A stretch of 64,000 bases of DNA from Breoghania sp037026715 (GCF_037026715.1 NZ_JBANCG010000011.1:1-64000), one strand, 5' to 3'; numbered from the stretch's first letter, positions 17,081-28,088 are shown. The notes: a model not told the origin generated them from the letters alone. Numbers and translations are program-made.

Positions 17081-17466
17081 CCCCGCCCGGTGCGCACCGC
17101 CCCGGTGCGCCTGTTTCCTTATCCTTGAGCGGACAGGCAAAACGGCAAGCCTTCACGTCCGCCACGTCTTAAGGGAGGGCTGTCGTTTTCTGCATCGCAC
17201 CGGCCCGCGAAAGGAACGGCGACAAAAACGCACGCGTAAAACGGCGGCTTAGAATTGTGCGCCAATGTTTGTGAAGGCGTTTTTCTCTTCCCTCCGGAGC
17301 TTGATGATAACGATCCGGGAAGTATTGCGGCCGATTTTTCCATGTGGTGATTGACATGGAACGTCTCCGCCGTATTGTGCGCGCACTATCCCTCCGTTCA
17401 TGAGCGGCCGTCGTCATCCCGCAACGGTGATGGTGGTCGCGAGACATCCTGGTGAATACAAAAGGC
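17081..17466. other. Long leader region upstream of RNA helicase
   Basis: No convincing gene lies in these 386 bases. The stretch contains several runs of T and A not seen in the coding surroundings and a good sigma70-like promoter (17351-17378). About 90 bases would then remain as an untranslated leader before the helicase ATG. Long leaders are common for cold-induced DEAD-box helicase genes; no specific motif was identified. Confidence 0.4.
17351..17378 (+). promoter_or_regulatory. Candidate sigma70 promoter of the helicase gene
   Basis: TTGACA at 17351-17356 is a perfect -35 hexamer. A 16-base spacer leads to TATTGT at 17373-17378 as -10 (4 of 6 consensus). It points toward the DEAD-box helicase gene 88 bases downstream. 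Confidence 0.5.
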
Positions 17467-19017
<1,551 letters not shown>

Positions 19018-19141
19018 ACACGTCGGCACCGATCGAGTGCTCACCCGCCCCTGTGCATGACGCGGCGAGACCAAAAACCGCATAAGCCGCTCCACAGGAC
19101 TTAACTTATGGTTAATCGATTTTATGTCACTATAAGGAAAT

Positions 19142-19162
19142 TCAACAATACGAAGTTGTTGA
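19142..19162. repeat. Small inverted repeat before diguanylate cyclase gene
   Basis: TCAACAA (19142-19148) and TTGTTGA (19156-19162) are perfect inverted copies around a 7-base spacer, 30 bases before the ATG, in an AT-rich stretch that probably holds the promoter. It could be an operator or a leader hairpin. Confidence 0.35.
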
Positions 19163-19192
19163 GAAACTAGTTCACGCCGCTTGGACAGCAAA

Positions 19193-20245
19193 ATGAGCCA
19201 GAGAAACGATTTTAAGCGAACGATCGTTTACGGCGATACGGCGCTGGCTTATTTGAAGAAAAATGAATTGCCGGCATACCCGCGCTATTATGAGCTGTGG
19301 TATACTTATTCTGCCGGTTTCAATTATTCTCTCAACAAGTCCGTGAACGATATTCTGGGCAGGAAGGGCGGCATTACGCCGGACGAAGTCCAGAACCTCT
19401 ACAATCGTTTCCTCTGCCCGAGCCGGCTCGGCGACCGCATAGATTCCGTGGGCTCAAAGCTCTCCCGGGAAATCGGCGATGTGGTCGATATTGTCAAAAG
19501 CAGCCTCTCCGCAACGTCGGACTACGCCGATACGCTCGGAACCGCCGTCAATACGCTTGGCGGCACCAATAGCCGCGACGAAATTGCCGAAATCATTCGG
19601 ACGGTCGTCGAGAAGACAAACGAGACGATCACACACAATCGCAGGCTCGAAGACCAGCTCAACGAATCCCGTGAGCTTGTCTATGAGCTCCAGGAGAGCC
19701 TGGAAGCGATCCGCTTTGAATCATTGACCGATGATCTGACCACGCTCGCCAACCGCCGTCACTTCGACGAGTCGATCGACCGTGCGGTCCTCCATGCCGC
19801 GCAAACGGGTGAGCCGTTGTCGCTGCTGTTGACCGACATCGATCATTTCAAGCAGTTCAACGACAATTACGGCCACCAGACGGGCGATCAAGTGCTGCGG
19901 CTTGTCGGCCTGTCGGTCAAGCAGAACATCAAGGCGCAGGATATCGCCTGCCGCTACGGCGGCGAGGAATTCGCCGTCATCCTGCCGCGCGCCGGACTTG
20001 ACCACGCTTATTCGGTGGCCGAGCACATCCGCAAGTCGGTGATCTGCAAGGAGCTCGTCAAGCGCTCGACGGGAGAGAATCTCGGCCGCATCACCATATC
20101 GATCGGCGTTGCGAGTTTTCGCCCGGGCGACACGCCGAACGGGCTCATCGGCCGTGCCGATGCCGCCCTTTACGGCGCCAAGCGCGCGGGCCGCAACAAG
20201 GTGAAGTGCGAAGACGACACGGATGCACACGCCGCTGTCGCGTGA
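19193..20245 (+). CDS. GGDEF diguanylate cyclase
   Basis: The 350-residue cytoplasmic protein has an N-terminal helical domain of about 165 residues with no membrane segment, then a coiled-coil (RRLEDQLNESRELVYELQES) and a GGDEF domain (about 185-340). The active-site motif is RYGGEEF, intact, so c-di-GMP synthesis is expected. At the inhibitory I-site position the sequence is KAQD in place of RxxD, so product inhibition may be weakened. The ATG at 19193 is preferred to a TTG at 19181. No c-di-GMP effector lies near it. Confidence 0.9.
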   Translation: MSQRNDFKRTIVYGDTALAYLKKNELPAYPRYYELWYTYSAGFNYSLNKSVNDILGRKGGITPDEVQNLYNRFLCPSRLGDRIDSVGSKLSREIGDVVDIVKSSLSATSDYADTLGTAVNTLGGTNSRDEIAEIIRTVVEKTNETITHNRRLEDQLNESRELVYELQESLEAIRFESLTDDLTTLANRRHFDESIDRAVLHAAQTGEPLSLLLTDIDHFKQFNDNYGHQTGDQVLRLVGLSVKQNIKAQDIACRYGGEEFAVILPRAGLDHAYSVAEHIRKSVICKELVKRSTGENLGRITISIGVASFRPGDTPNGLIGRADAALYGAKRAGRNKVKCEDDTDAHAAVA

Positions 20246-20284
20246 CGGCGAACAGCCGGAAGAAGCCCCTTCGGCGCGACCACC

Positions 20285-20962
20285 TTATCGGGCGAGATCA
20301 AGCCCCATCTGCCAGAAGTCAATTTCCAGACGTGTCGCCTGCCGGAAAATGCGCGTGAGGTCCGCGAAACGGGCCTCGCTGAGCGTCCCGTCCGCCAGCC
20401 TGTCGAGCCTGTCGGCGGCTTCTTCCGCCACCTGACGATAATCGGGGCTGGAATATTCCGCGATCCACTCGTGGTACGGATTGGCCGGATCAAGCGCGCC
20501 GGGACGCGCGGCAAGCGCCTTTCCGATCTCCCAATAGCCGATCACGCATGGAACGAGGGCGACATGCAGGTCGAGAAGATCGCCGCGCATGCCCTCTTCC
20601 AGCACGTATCGCGTGTAGGCCATGGTGGCCGAGGCTTCCGGCGTTTTCTCCAGATCGGCTTCGCTCACCCCCCAACGTGCGCACAGTCGGACGTGCAAGC
20701 CCATCTCCATGTCGAGCAACGCGGCCATCGTCCGCCCGGCGGAACGCATGTCCGCAAGAGTGCGCGACTTGTAGACCGCAAGCGCGTAGGCCCGGGCGAA
20801 ATGGATCAGGAACAGATAGTCTTGGGCGAGGTAATGCCGAAAGGAGGCTTCAGGCAGCGAGCCATCGCCGAGACCGCGCACGAAGGCATGGTCGATATAG
20901 GCGGACCAGTCGTCCAACGCCGCCTGCTTCAACCGCTCGAAGAGCCCCCGATCCTGCGCCAT
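20285..20962 (-). CDS. tenA: TenA/thiaminase II-family protein
   Basis: The 225-residue all-helical protein matches the TenA family: YLAQDYLFLIHFARAYALAVYKS near residue 45 and LVPCVIGYWEIG near residue 135, with the conserved Cys and Glu. TenA hydrolyses amino-pyrimidine compounds in thiamine salvage, although many homologues are untested. It is the last gene of the suf operon: its ATG overlaps the sufA stop by one base (TGATG). That placement is unusual for a thiamine gene and hints at a haem- or Fe-S-related role, which remains speculation. Confidence 0.85.
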   Translation of the reverse strand: MAQDRGLFERLKQAALDDWSAYIDHAFVRGLGDGSLPEASFRHYLAQDYLFLIHFARAYALAVYKSRTLADMRSAGRTMAALLDMEMGLHVRLCARWGVSEADLEKTPEASATMAYTRYVLEEGMRGDLLDLHVALVPCVIGYWEIGKALAARPGALDPANPYHEWIAEYSSPDYRQVAEEAADRLDRLADGTLSEARFADLTRIFRQATRLEIDFWQMGLDLAR

Positions 20963-21330
20963 CAGTGTGCCAGCGCCTCCGGGTTTGCAGGCGTGATCTC
21001 CACAGACTCCCCGCAACCGCAGGCCGACGTCTGGTTCGGATTGTTGAAGACGAAGCCGTTGCGCAGCTTGGTTTCCTCGTAGTCCATTTCCGTACCGAGC
21101 AGGAACAGTACTGCGGAGGGATCGACGTAGACGCGCACGCCCTTCGTCTCGACCATGTCGTCGGCCGGATCGGCCTCGCTCACATAGTCGAGCGTATATT
21201 CCATCCCCGCACAGCCGCCCTTCTTGATGCCGACCTTGAGGCCGAGGGCGTTCTTGCCGGAATTTGCCATGATATCCCGAACGCGCTCTGCTGCCGCGTC
21301 CGTCAGCGTGATGACCTGAAACTTGCCCAT
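20962..21330 (-). CDS. sufA: SufA/IscA-type Fe-S carrier
   Basis: A 122-residue A-type carrier. The three conserved cysteines are present: GGCAGMEY near residue 47 and SACGCGES near residue 108. It receives Fe-S clusters from SufBCD and passes them to apoproteins. The ATG at 21330 (MGKFQVITLTD) begins the domain; the longer open frame upstream is not family-like. It is followed by tenA with a one-base overlap and preceded by sufT at 61 bases. Confidence 0.93.
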   Translation of the reverse strand: MGKFQVITLTDAAAERVRDIMANSGKNALGLKVGIKKGGCAGMEYTLDYVSEADPADDMVETKGVRVYVDPSAVLFLLGTEMDYEETKLRNGFVFNNPNQTSACGCGESVEITPANPEALAH

Positions 21331-21391
21331 CTGCGTCCAAGTCCTTCTTGTTACTGGTGCATTTGGTTCAAGGCGGAACGCTTGCCCACCT

Positions 21392-21838
21392 CTAGAACCA
21401 GTTAAGCGCCACGCGTGCCTCGTCCGACATGCGGCTCGGATCCCACGGCGGATCGAACACCATGTTGATGTCGACCGTGCCAACGCCCGCGACCGAGGAA
21501 ACCGCGTCCTGCACCCACCCCGGCATCTCGCCGGCCACGGGGCAGCCCGGCGCCGTCAGCGTCATGTCGATGGTGACGGACCGGTCGTCCTCGATATCGA
21601 CCTTGTAGACCAGACCCAGCTCGAAGATGTCGACCGGGATTTCCGGATCATAGACCGTCTTAAGGGCCGCAACGATATCGTCGGTGAGCCGCGCGATCTC
21701 CTCTTCCGGCAGTGCCGACCCGCTTTCGGCCGACGCCGCAACATCGCTCGCGCCAGACTGCACAGGCGCGGCCGCTTGTTGTGTCCCAATCTCCATCGTT
21801 TCGGCGGAGCCTTCCGGGATGCTCGTGTCTTCGGTCAT
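21392..21838 (-). CDS. sufT: SufT-type MIP18/DUF59 Fe-S assembly protein
   Basis: The 148-residue protein has a MIP18-family (DUF59) domain from about residue 43: LKTVYDPEIPVDIFELGLVY, then TLTAPGCPVAGEMP with the conserved Cys. The first 40 residues are an Ala/Ser-rich acidic extension. SufT assists cluster delivery to targets. It lies 11 bases downstream of sufS on the same strand and before sufA, the usual rhizobial order. Confidence 0.9.
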   Translation of the reverse strand: MTEDTSIPEGSAETMEIGTQQAAAPVQSGASDVAASAESGSALPEEEIARLTDDIVAALKTVYDPEIPVDIFELGLVYKVDIEDDRSVTIDMTLTAPGCPVAGEMPGWVQDAVSSVAGVGTVDINMVFDPPWDPSRMSDEARVALNWF

Positions 21839-21849
21839 CGCGTCTGTCC

Positions 21850-23100
21850 TCAAGAGAAAAATCTCTGTGCCTTTTTCAGCGCTTCGGCGAGGCGGTCGAC
21901 TTCTTCCAGCGTGTTGTAGAGCCCGAAGGAGGCGCGGCACGTGGACGTCACCCCGAAGCGGGCGAGCAAGGGCTGGGCGCAGTGCGTCCCGGCCCTGACC
22001 GCGACGCCCTCACGATCGATGATGGTGGAGATATCGTGCGCATGAACCCCTTCCATCTCGAACGCAATGATGGCGCCCTTGCCAGGCGCGTTGCCGAAGA
22101 TCCTCAACGAATTGATCTTCGAGAGCTCCGAATGTGCATAGTCGCGAAGGGCGTTCTCGTGCGCGGCGATGTTCTCTCGCCCCAGCCCCTGCATATAGTC
22201 GAGCGCAGCGCCAAGTCCAATCGCCTGGACGATCGCCGGCGTGCCAGCCTCGAAGCGGTGCGGCGGATCGTTGTAGGTCACCATGTCCTCGGTCACGTCG
22301 AGGATCATCTCGCCGCCGCCGTTGAACGGCCGCATCGCCGCAAGCCGCTCCTTCTTGGCATAGAGCACGCCGATGCCCGTCGGCCCGTAGACCTTGTGGC
22401 CCGTCAGCACGAAGAAATCGCAGTCGAGATCCTGCACGTCGACCGGCATGTGAACGGCAGACTGGCTGCCGTCGACCAACACCGGCACACCGTGCTCATG
22501 GGCGATCCGGCAGATCTCCTTCACCGGCACGACCGTGCCCGTGACGTTCGACATCTGCGTGATCGCGACGAGCTTGGTGCGCGACGTGATGAGCTTTTCG
22601 AATTCCTCGATGAGGAACGATCCGTCATCGGCAATCGGCGACCACTTCAACACCGCCCCCTGCCGCTCGCGCAGGAAGTGCCAAGGCACGATGTTGGAGT
22701 GATGCTCGAGGATCGAAATGATGATCTCGTCGCCCTCGCCGATCAGCGGCATGGCGTGGGAATAGGCGACGAGATTGATCGCCTCGGTCGTGTTGCGGGT
22801 GAACACGATCTCGTCCGTTGTCGGGGCGTTGAGGAACCGGCGCACGCTTTCGCGCGCCGCCTCGTAGGCCTCCGTCGCCGTGTTGGAGAGATAGTGCAGG
22901 CCGCGATGGACGTTGGCGTATTCCTCCGAATACGCCTTCATCATCCGGTCGAGCACCACTTGCGGCTTTTGCGCGGACGCGCCGTTGTCGAGATAGACCA
23001 GAGGCTTGCCGTAGATCTCGCGGGCGAGGATCGGAAAGTCCGCCCTCACCTTCTCGACATCGTAACCGGCCGTGTCCTGGATGGGGGCTGCGTCGTTCAT
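21850..23100 (-). CDS. sufS: Cysteine desulfurase SufS
   Basis: A 416-residue PLP enzyme of the group II desulfurases. Landmarks are LEHHSNIVPWH, LTGHKVYGPTG with the Schiff-base Lys, and RAGTHCAQPLL with the catalytic Cys near residue 370. It removes sulphur from cysteine for SufBCD. No SufE gene is visible in the window. It lies between sufD (11-base gap) and sufT (11-base gap). Confidence 0.95.
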   Translation of the reverse strand: MNDAAPIQDTAGYDVEKVRADFPILAREIYGKPLVYLDNGASAQKPQVVLDRMMKAYSEEYANVHRGLHYLSNTATEAYEAARESVRRFLNAPTTDEIVFTRNTTEAINLVAYSHAMPLIGEGDEIIISILEHHSNIVPWHFLRERQGAVLKWSPIADDGSFLIEEFEKLITSRTKLVAITQMSNVTGTVVPVKEICRIAHEHGVPVLVDGSQSAVHMPVDVQDLDCDFFVLTGHKVYGPTGIGVLYAKKERLAAMRPFNGGGEMILDVTEDMVTYNDPPHRFEAGTPAIVQAIGLGAALDYMQGLGRENIAAHENALRDYAHSELSKINSLRIFGNAPGKGAIIAFEMEGVHAHDISTIIDREGVAVRAGTHCAQPLLARFGVTSTCRASFGLYNTLEEVDRLAEALKKAQRFFS

Positions 23101-23111
23101 CGCATCCGTCC

Positions 23112-24407
23112 TCAATATCCGAGCCAGGTCCGGGTGCGCTCTTCCAGCGCCTCCACAACCTTCTCGTCGCCGATTTCCTCGATTACCTCCGACAGGAAGG
23201 CAAGGATCAGCAGCGTCCTGGCTTCCGTTTCCGGAATACCGCGAGCCCGAAGATAGAACAGCAACTCGTCGTCGATCTGGCCCGAGGTCGCCCCGTGCGC
23301 GCATTGCACGTCATCGGCGAAGATCTCCAGTTCCGGCTTGTAGGCCATCTCCGCTTCATCCGACAGCAGCAGCGCCTGGCACATCATCTGGCCATCCGTC
23401 TTCTGCGCATGCGGGAAGACGTTGATCCGTCCCTGGAACACGCCCTTGGCCTTGCCGTCGATGGCGGACTTGTAGAACTCGCGGCTTTCGCAATTGGGCA
23501 CCGCATGATCGACGACCAGCGTCACATCTGAATGCTGGTCCTCGGTGATCAGCATCGTTCCGCGCAGACCGGCGCGCGCGTACTCGCCGTTGAAGCGCAG
23601 GAAGACCTGCGTACGGGCGAGATGGCCGCCGGAATTGAAGACGAAGTGATCGAAACCGACTTCCGCCTCGAGCGCCGAGACGAAGGTCGAGAGGTGCTGC
23701 GCCTCATGTCCCTCGTTCTGGAGCTTGATCCAGGAGACGTCCGCCCCCTTGTCGGCGGAGAACTCGACCGCCGTGTTGGTCTGGTAGCGGCCCTTGCCGG
23801 AATAGACCTCGTTGAAGCGAACCTTGGCGCCCGCCCCCACATGGACGACGTGGCGCGTGTAGGTCGCCGCCGGCGCGCCGGCCGCCACGTGCAGGATCTC
23901 CACCGGCTTGTCTATCGTAGCTCCGGCCGCCACCTCGATCAGCGCACCGTCGCGCATGAAGGCGGTGTTGAGGTCGAGCGCAGTGTCGTTCACGGCGCCC
24001 GCCAGATCGCCAAGCCCCTGAGGTCGCGCCTCGGCGAGCCCGGCGGCCAGCGAGGAGATCGTCAGCCCCTCGACGCCGTCGATATCGGAAAGCTCCGGCA
24101 CATAGAGCCCGTTGACGAAGACGATGCGTGCACCCGCCATGTCGCCGAAACCGGCAACGGCCTCGACGGCGGCCTTCGCAGCGCCGGCCTCAGGCGCCTC
24201 GGCGATCGGCAGCGCCTCGCTCATGCCGCGTTTGAGGTCGGTGTATTTCCACTCCTCGACGCGGCGGTTCGGCAGACCGCGCGAGCGAAAGCCCGCGATC
24301 GCCTTTTCACGCAGCAGCTTGACCGCATCGGCGGTGGGCGCTGCCTCATATTGTTCGATCAGCGCACGCTCGGCAGCCGTGCGCAGCGTCTCGTTGTCCG
24401 CTGTCAT
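23112..24407 (-). CDS. sufD: SufD, Fe-S scaffold subunit
   Basis: The 431-residue product matches SufD: FRSRGLPNRRVEEWKYTDL near the N-terminus, a right-handed beta-helix core, and the end ... DDVQCAHGATSGQIDDELLFYLRARG that carries the conserved His of the SufBD interface. It forms the SufBC2D scaffold with SufB and SufC. It is placed between sufC and sufS. Confidence 0.93.
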   Translation of the reverse strand: MTADNETLRTAAERALIEQYEAAPTADAVKLLREKAIAGFRSRGLPNRRVEEWKYTDLKRGMSEALPIAEAPEAGAAKAAVEAVAGFGDMAGARIVFVNGLYVPELSDIDGVEGLTISSLAAGLAEARPQGLGDLAGAVNDTALDLNTAFMRDGALIEVAAGATIDKPVEILHVAAGAPAATYTRHVVHVGAGAKVRFNEVYSGKGRYQTNTAVEFSADKGADVSWIKLQNEGHEAQHLSTFVSALEAEVGFDHFVFNSGGHLARTQVFLRFNGEYARAGLRGTMLITEDQHSDVTLVVDHAVPNCESREFYKSAIDGKAKGVFQGRINVFPHAQKTDGQMMCQALLLSDEAEMAYKPELEIFADDVQCAHGATSGQIDDELLFYLRARGIPETEARTLLILAFLSEVIEEIGDEKVVEALEERTRTWLGY

Positions 24408-24428
24408 GTCGCTTGCCTCCGTGCCCGA

Positions 24429-25190
24429 TTAAGCTGCTTCGCCGATGTAGTCGGCGTAGCCGTTCTTCTCCAGCTCCAGCGCCAGCTCCGGCCCGCCCGT
24501 CTTGACGATCCGGCCCGCCGACAACACGTGGACGATATCCGGCACGATGTGATCGAGCAGACGCTGGTAGTGGGTGATGACGACCATCGCGCGCTCCGGC
24601 GAGCGCAGCCGGTTGACGCCATCGGAGACCACCTTCAGCGCATCGATGTCGAGGCCGGAATCCGTCTCGTCGAGCACGCACAGCGTCGGCTCCAGCAGTT
24701 CCATCTGCAGGATTTCGGAACGCTTCTTCTCGCCACCGGAGAAACCGACATTGAGCGGACGCTTCAGCATGTCGGAGGTGATGTTCATGAGCTTGGCCTT
24801 CTCGCGCACCAGCTTCATGAAATCCGGCGTCGGCAGTTCGCCCTCCCCGCGCGCCTTGCGCTGGGCGTTGAGCGCCGCCTTGAGGAAGGTCATCGTCGCC
24901 ACGCCCGGGATTTCGATCGGGTACTGGAAGGCCAGGAACATGCCGGCGACAGCCCGCTCGTCCGGCCCCATCTCCAGGATGTTCTCGCCGTTGAACAGGA
25001 TCTCGCCCTCGGTGACCTCGTAGTCCTCCTTGCCGGCGAGCACGTAGGAGAGCGTCGACTTGCCGGAGCCGTTCGGCCCCATGATCGCGTGGACCTCACC
25101 GGCGTTCACGGTGAGATCGACCCCGCGCAGGATTTCCGTGCCATCTTCGGCGATGCGGGCATGCAGGTTCTTGATTTCGAGCAGTGCCAT
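24429..25190 (-). CDS. sufC: SufC ATPase
   Basis: A 253-residue ABC-type ATPase: Walker A GPNGSGKST (about 36-44), signature FSGGEKKRSEI, Walker B LCVLDETDSGLD. It drives conformational change of the SufBCD scaffold. Upstream, 126 bases separate it from sufB. That gap holds a 12-base direct repeat (TTTCAGGTATCC at 25191-25202 and 25299-25310) and a small hairpin (GGGCT/AGCCC on the coding strand) that might tune expression. Confidence 0.95.
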   Translation of the reverse strand: MALLEIKNLHARIAEDGTEILRGVDLTVNAGEVHAIMGPNGSGKSTLSYVLAGKEDYEVTEGEILFNGENILEMGPDERAVAGMFLAFQYPIEIPGVATMTFLKAALNAQRKARGEGELPTPDFMKLVREKAKLMNITSDMLKRPLNVGFSGGEKKRSEILQMELLEPTLCVLDETDSGLDIDALKVVSDGVNRLRSPERAMVVITHYQRLLDHIVPDIVHVLSAGRIVKTGGPELALELEKNGYADYIGEAA

Positions 25191-25316
25191 TTTCAGGTAT
25201 CCCAGCTTCGGACTGCCAGTTGCGCGTCACCCGTCAAGGGTTCGCCGCACGGCCGCCACTTCGTTTCCAATGGGCTTCGCGAGCCCCGTATCCCTTGATT
25301 TCAGGTATCCGTCCGA

Positions 25317-26792
25317 TCAGCCGACCGAGCCTTCCAGCGAGATCGAGATCAGCTTCTGCGCTTCCACCGCGAACTCCATCGGGAGTTGCTGGATGACATC
25401 GCGCACGAAGCCGTTGACGATGAGCGCCACCGCCTCCTCTTCGCCCAGTCCCCGCTGCAGGCAGTAGAACAACTGGTCGTCGGAGATCTTCGACGTCGTC
25501 GCCTCATGCTCGAAGACGGCACTGGCGTTTTTGCTCTCGATGTAGGGCACGGTGTGCGCACCGCAGTCCTGCCCGATCAGCAGGCTGTCGCATTGCGTGA
25601 AGTTGCGCGCGTTGGACGCCTTGCGATGAGCCGAGACAAGGCCGCGATAGGTGTTCTGCGACTTGCCCGCCGAAATGCCCTTGGAAATGATCCGGCTCGA
25701 CGTGTTCTTGCCGAGGTGGATCATCTTGGTGCCCGAGTCGATCTGCTGATGGCCGTTGGAAATGGCAATCGAATAGAACTCGCCCCGGCTGTCGTCCCCG
25801 CGCAGGATGCAGGAGGGGTACTTCCAGGTGATCGCGGAACCGGTCTCGACCTGCGTCCACGAGATCTTGGAGCGCGCGCCCCGGCAATCGCCACGCTTGG
25901 TGACGAAGTTGTAGATGCCGCCCCGCCCGTCCGCATCGCCCGGATACCAGTTCTGGACGGTGGAGTACTTGATCTCCGCATCTTCCATGGCGACGAGCTC
26001 GACCACGGCCGCGTGAAGCTGGTTCTCGTCGCGCTGGGGAGCCGTGCAGCCCTCCAGGTAGGAGACGTAGGCCCCCTTCTCCGCCACGATCAGCGTGCGC
26101 TCGAACTGGCCGGTATTCTGCTCGTTGATGCGGAAGTAGGTGGACAGCTCCATCGGGCAGCGCACGCCTTCGGGCACGTAGACGAACGAGCCATCGGAGA
26201 AGACCGCCGAATTGAGCGTCGCATAGAAGTTGTCGGAGATCGGCACGACCGAGCCGAGGTACTTCCTCACCAGATCCGGATGCTCGCGCATCGCCTCGGA
26301 GATCGAGCAGAAGATGACGCCGGCCTTGGCCAGCTCCTTCTTGAAGGTGGTGACCACCGAGACCGAGTCGAACACCGCATCGACTGCTACGCGGTTCTTC
26401 GGTTCCACGCCGGCAAGAATCTCCTGCTCGCGAAGCGGAATGCCGAGCTTCTCGTAGGTCGCCAGCAGCTCCGGGTCGACCTCATCGAGGCTCTTCGGCC
26501 CGTCGCCGGCCTTCTTCGGTGCGGAGTAGTAATAGAGATCGTTGAAGTCGATCTTGGGATAGCTCACCCGCGCCCAGGTTGGCTCTTCCATGGTGAGCCA
26601 GCGGCGATAGGCATCGAGGCGCATCTCCAGCATCCACTCCGGCTCGCCCTTCTTGGCGGAAATGAAGCGAATGACGTCTTCGTTGAGCCCCTTGGGGGCC
26701 TTGTCGGATTCGATATCGGTGACGAACCCGTACTTGTATTGCTCGACATCGATCTCCCGTACCCGGTCGACCGTCTCTTGTACTGCAGGCAT
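25317..26792 (-). CDS. sufB: SufB, Fe-S scaffold subunit
   Basis: The 491-residue product is a typical SufB. The end region reads RNFTQCDSLLIGQDCGAHTVPY with the Cys that receives sulphur, followed by SAVFEHEATTSKISDDQLFYCLQRGLGE. It is the main assembly scaffold of the SUF complex. The ATG at 26792 (MPAVQETVDRV) has GGAGAGG just upstream; starts at 26804 or 26870 are less likely. It lies about 120 bases after the second desulfurase gene in the same direction. Confidence 0.95.
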   Translation of the reverse strand: MPAVQETVDRVREIDVEQYKYGFVTDIESDKAPKGLNEDVIRFISAKKGEPEWMLEMRLDAYRRWLTMEEPTWARVSYPKIDFNDLYYYSAPKKAGDGPKSLDEVDPELLATYEKLGIPLREQEILAGVEPKNRVAVDAVFDSVSVVTTFKKELAKAGVIFCSISEAMREHPDLVRKYLGSVVPISDNFYATLNSAVFSDGSFVYVPEGVRCPMELSTYFRINEQNTGQFERTLIVAEKGAYVSYLEGCTAPQRDENQLHAAVVELVAMEDAEIKYSTVQNWYPGDADGRGGIYNFVTKRGDCRGARSKISWTQVETGSAITWKYPSCILRGDDSRGEFYSIAISNGHQQIDSGTKMIHLGKNTSSRIISKGISAGKSQNTYRGLVSAHRKASNARNFTQCDSLLIGQDCGAHTVPYIESKNASAVFEHEATTSKISDDQLFYCLQRGLGEEEAVALIVNGFVRDVIQQLPMEFAVEAQKLISISLEGSVG

Positions 26793-26912
26793 TGGCCTCT
26801 CCATCCAGCGCGGGTCAAGAACCGCGTGTTGTCGAAGTCTCACGTATTTGAACCGACGATACGCAAGCACCGCCCGTCCGGCCGAACCGGACGCCTCCTC
26901 AAGTTGCAGCCG

Positions 26913-28088
26913 TCAGGCCGCCTTCCCGGCTTCCGCCGGCTTCAGTCTCGCAACGAGCCCACGCCAGATATCGGCGAAGCGCTCCACGTCCTCTTGTGTA
27001 CTCGTCCAGCCAAGGCTGAGCCGCAGCGCACCGCGGGCAAGATCCGCCGGCACCCCCATGGCCTGAAGCACGTGAGAAGACGAAACCTTTCCCGACGAAC
27101 AGGCGGAGCCTGAGGACACCGCCGCGCCAGCCAGATCGCAGGCGATCAGTGTGGTTTCGGCCACCATTCCCGGAACGGCGAAGCTCGTCGTGTTGGGCAG
27201 GCGCGCCGTATCCCGCCCGAAGATAACCGTTTGCCCATATATATGAAGCAACTCGGCTTCCAGCCAGTCCCGCAGCGCCGCAATTCGAGCGTTGTCGTCC
27301 AGCGTCGTCGTTTCTTCGAGCGCCGCACCGAATCCTGCCAGCGCAGCAACGTTCTCGGTGCCGGCCCGGTGCCGCCCCTCCTGCCCGCCGCCGATGATCA
27401 ACGGCGCCGCACGCAAGTCGTCACGGCCATAGACAAGCGCACCCGCGCCTTGCGGTCCGCCGATCTTGTGGGAAGACACCGACAACATGTCGCAATCCCA
27501 TGCGCTGACCGAAACCGGGAGCCTTCCCAGCGCCTGAACCGCATCCACGTGGAAATAGCCGCCGGCAGAACGGACGATCCGGGCGATCTCGGCCACGGGC
27601 TGGATCACGCCCGTCTCGTTGTTGGCCGCCATTACCGAAACGAACGGAACACCGCCGGCCTCCGCCTCCGCGCGCACGAGCGTTTCGGCCTGCGACTTGT
27701 CAATGACACCGTCGCTCGTAACCGGCAGGATCGTAACCTGAGAAGAATCGAACCGGCCTCCGGAAAGCACGGATGCGTGCTCCGTGGCGCCAATGAAAAG
27801 TCGCGTGGCCGGCCGCATCTGGCCGGAAATGCTGATGTGCGGCGTCAGCGCTGTGACATTTGCCTCCGTCGCTCCGCTGGTGAACACGACGTTCTTTGCC
27901 TTGGCGCCAACCGCCGTCGCCAGAGCGCGCCGGGCAAGTTCGATGCGGGCTCGAGCGGCGCGTCCCTCTGCGTGAACGGAAGACGCATTGCCGGCCTCGA
28001 CGAGCGCAGCCACCATCGCCTCGCGCGCCGCAGGCCGAAGCGGTGTCGTGGCGTTGTGGTCCAGATAGATGCGGGAGCTTTCGCTCAT
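26913..28088 (-). CDS. NifS/IscS-type cysteine desulfurase
   Basis: A 391-residue class I desulfurase: DHNATTPLRPAA at the start, ANNETGVIQPV, SSHKIGGPQGAGAL with the PLP Lys and SSGSACSSGKVSSSHVL with the mobile-loop Cys. It heads the suf operon, as in many rhizobia where a second desulfurase precedes sufB. An ATG at 28106 would add six residues (MGGIDV); the choice is uncertain. The Irr-type box at 28322-28338 lies upstream. It probably supplies sulphur for Fe-S synthesis, in parallel with SufS. Confidence 0.9.
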   Translation of the reverse strand: MSESSRIYLDHNATTPLRPAAREAMVAALVEAGNASSVHAEGRAARARIELARRALATAVGAKAKNVVFTSGATEANVTALTPHISISGQMRPATRLFIGATEHASVLSGGRFDSSQVTILPVTSDGVIDKSQAETLVRAEAEAGGVPFVSVMAANNETGVIQPVAEIARIVRSAGGYFHVDAVQALGRLPVSVSAWDCDMLSVSSHKIGGPQGAGALVYGRDDLRAAPLIIGGGQEGRHRAGTENVAALAGFGAALEETTTLDDNARIAALRDWLEAELLHIYGQTVIFGRDTARLPNTTSFAVPGMVAETTLIACDLAGAAVSSGSACSSGKVSSSHVLQAMGVPADLARGALRLSLGWTSTQEDVERFADIWRGLVARLKPAEAGKAA

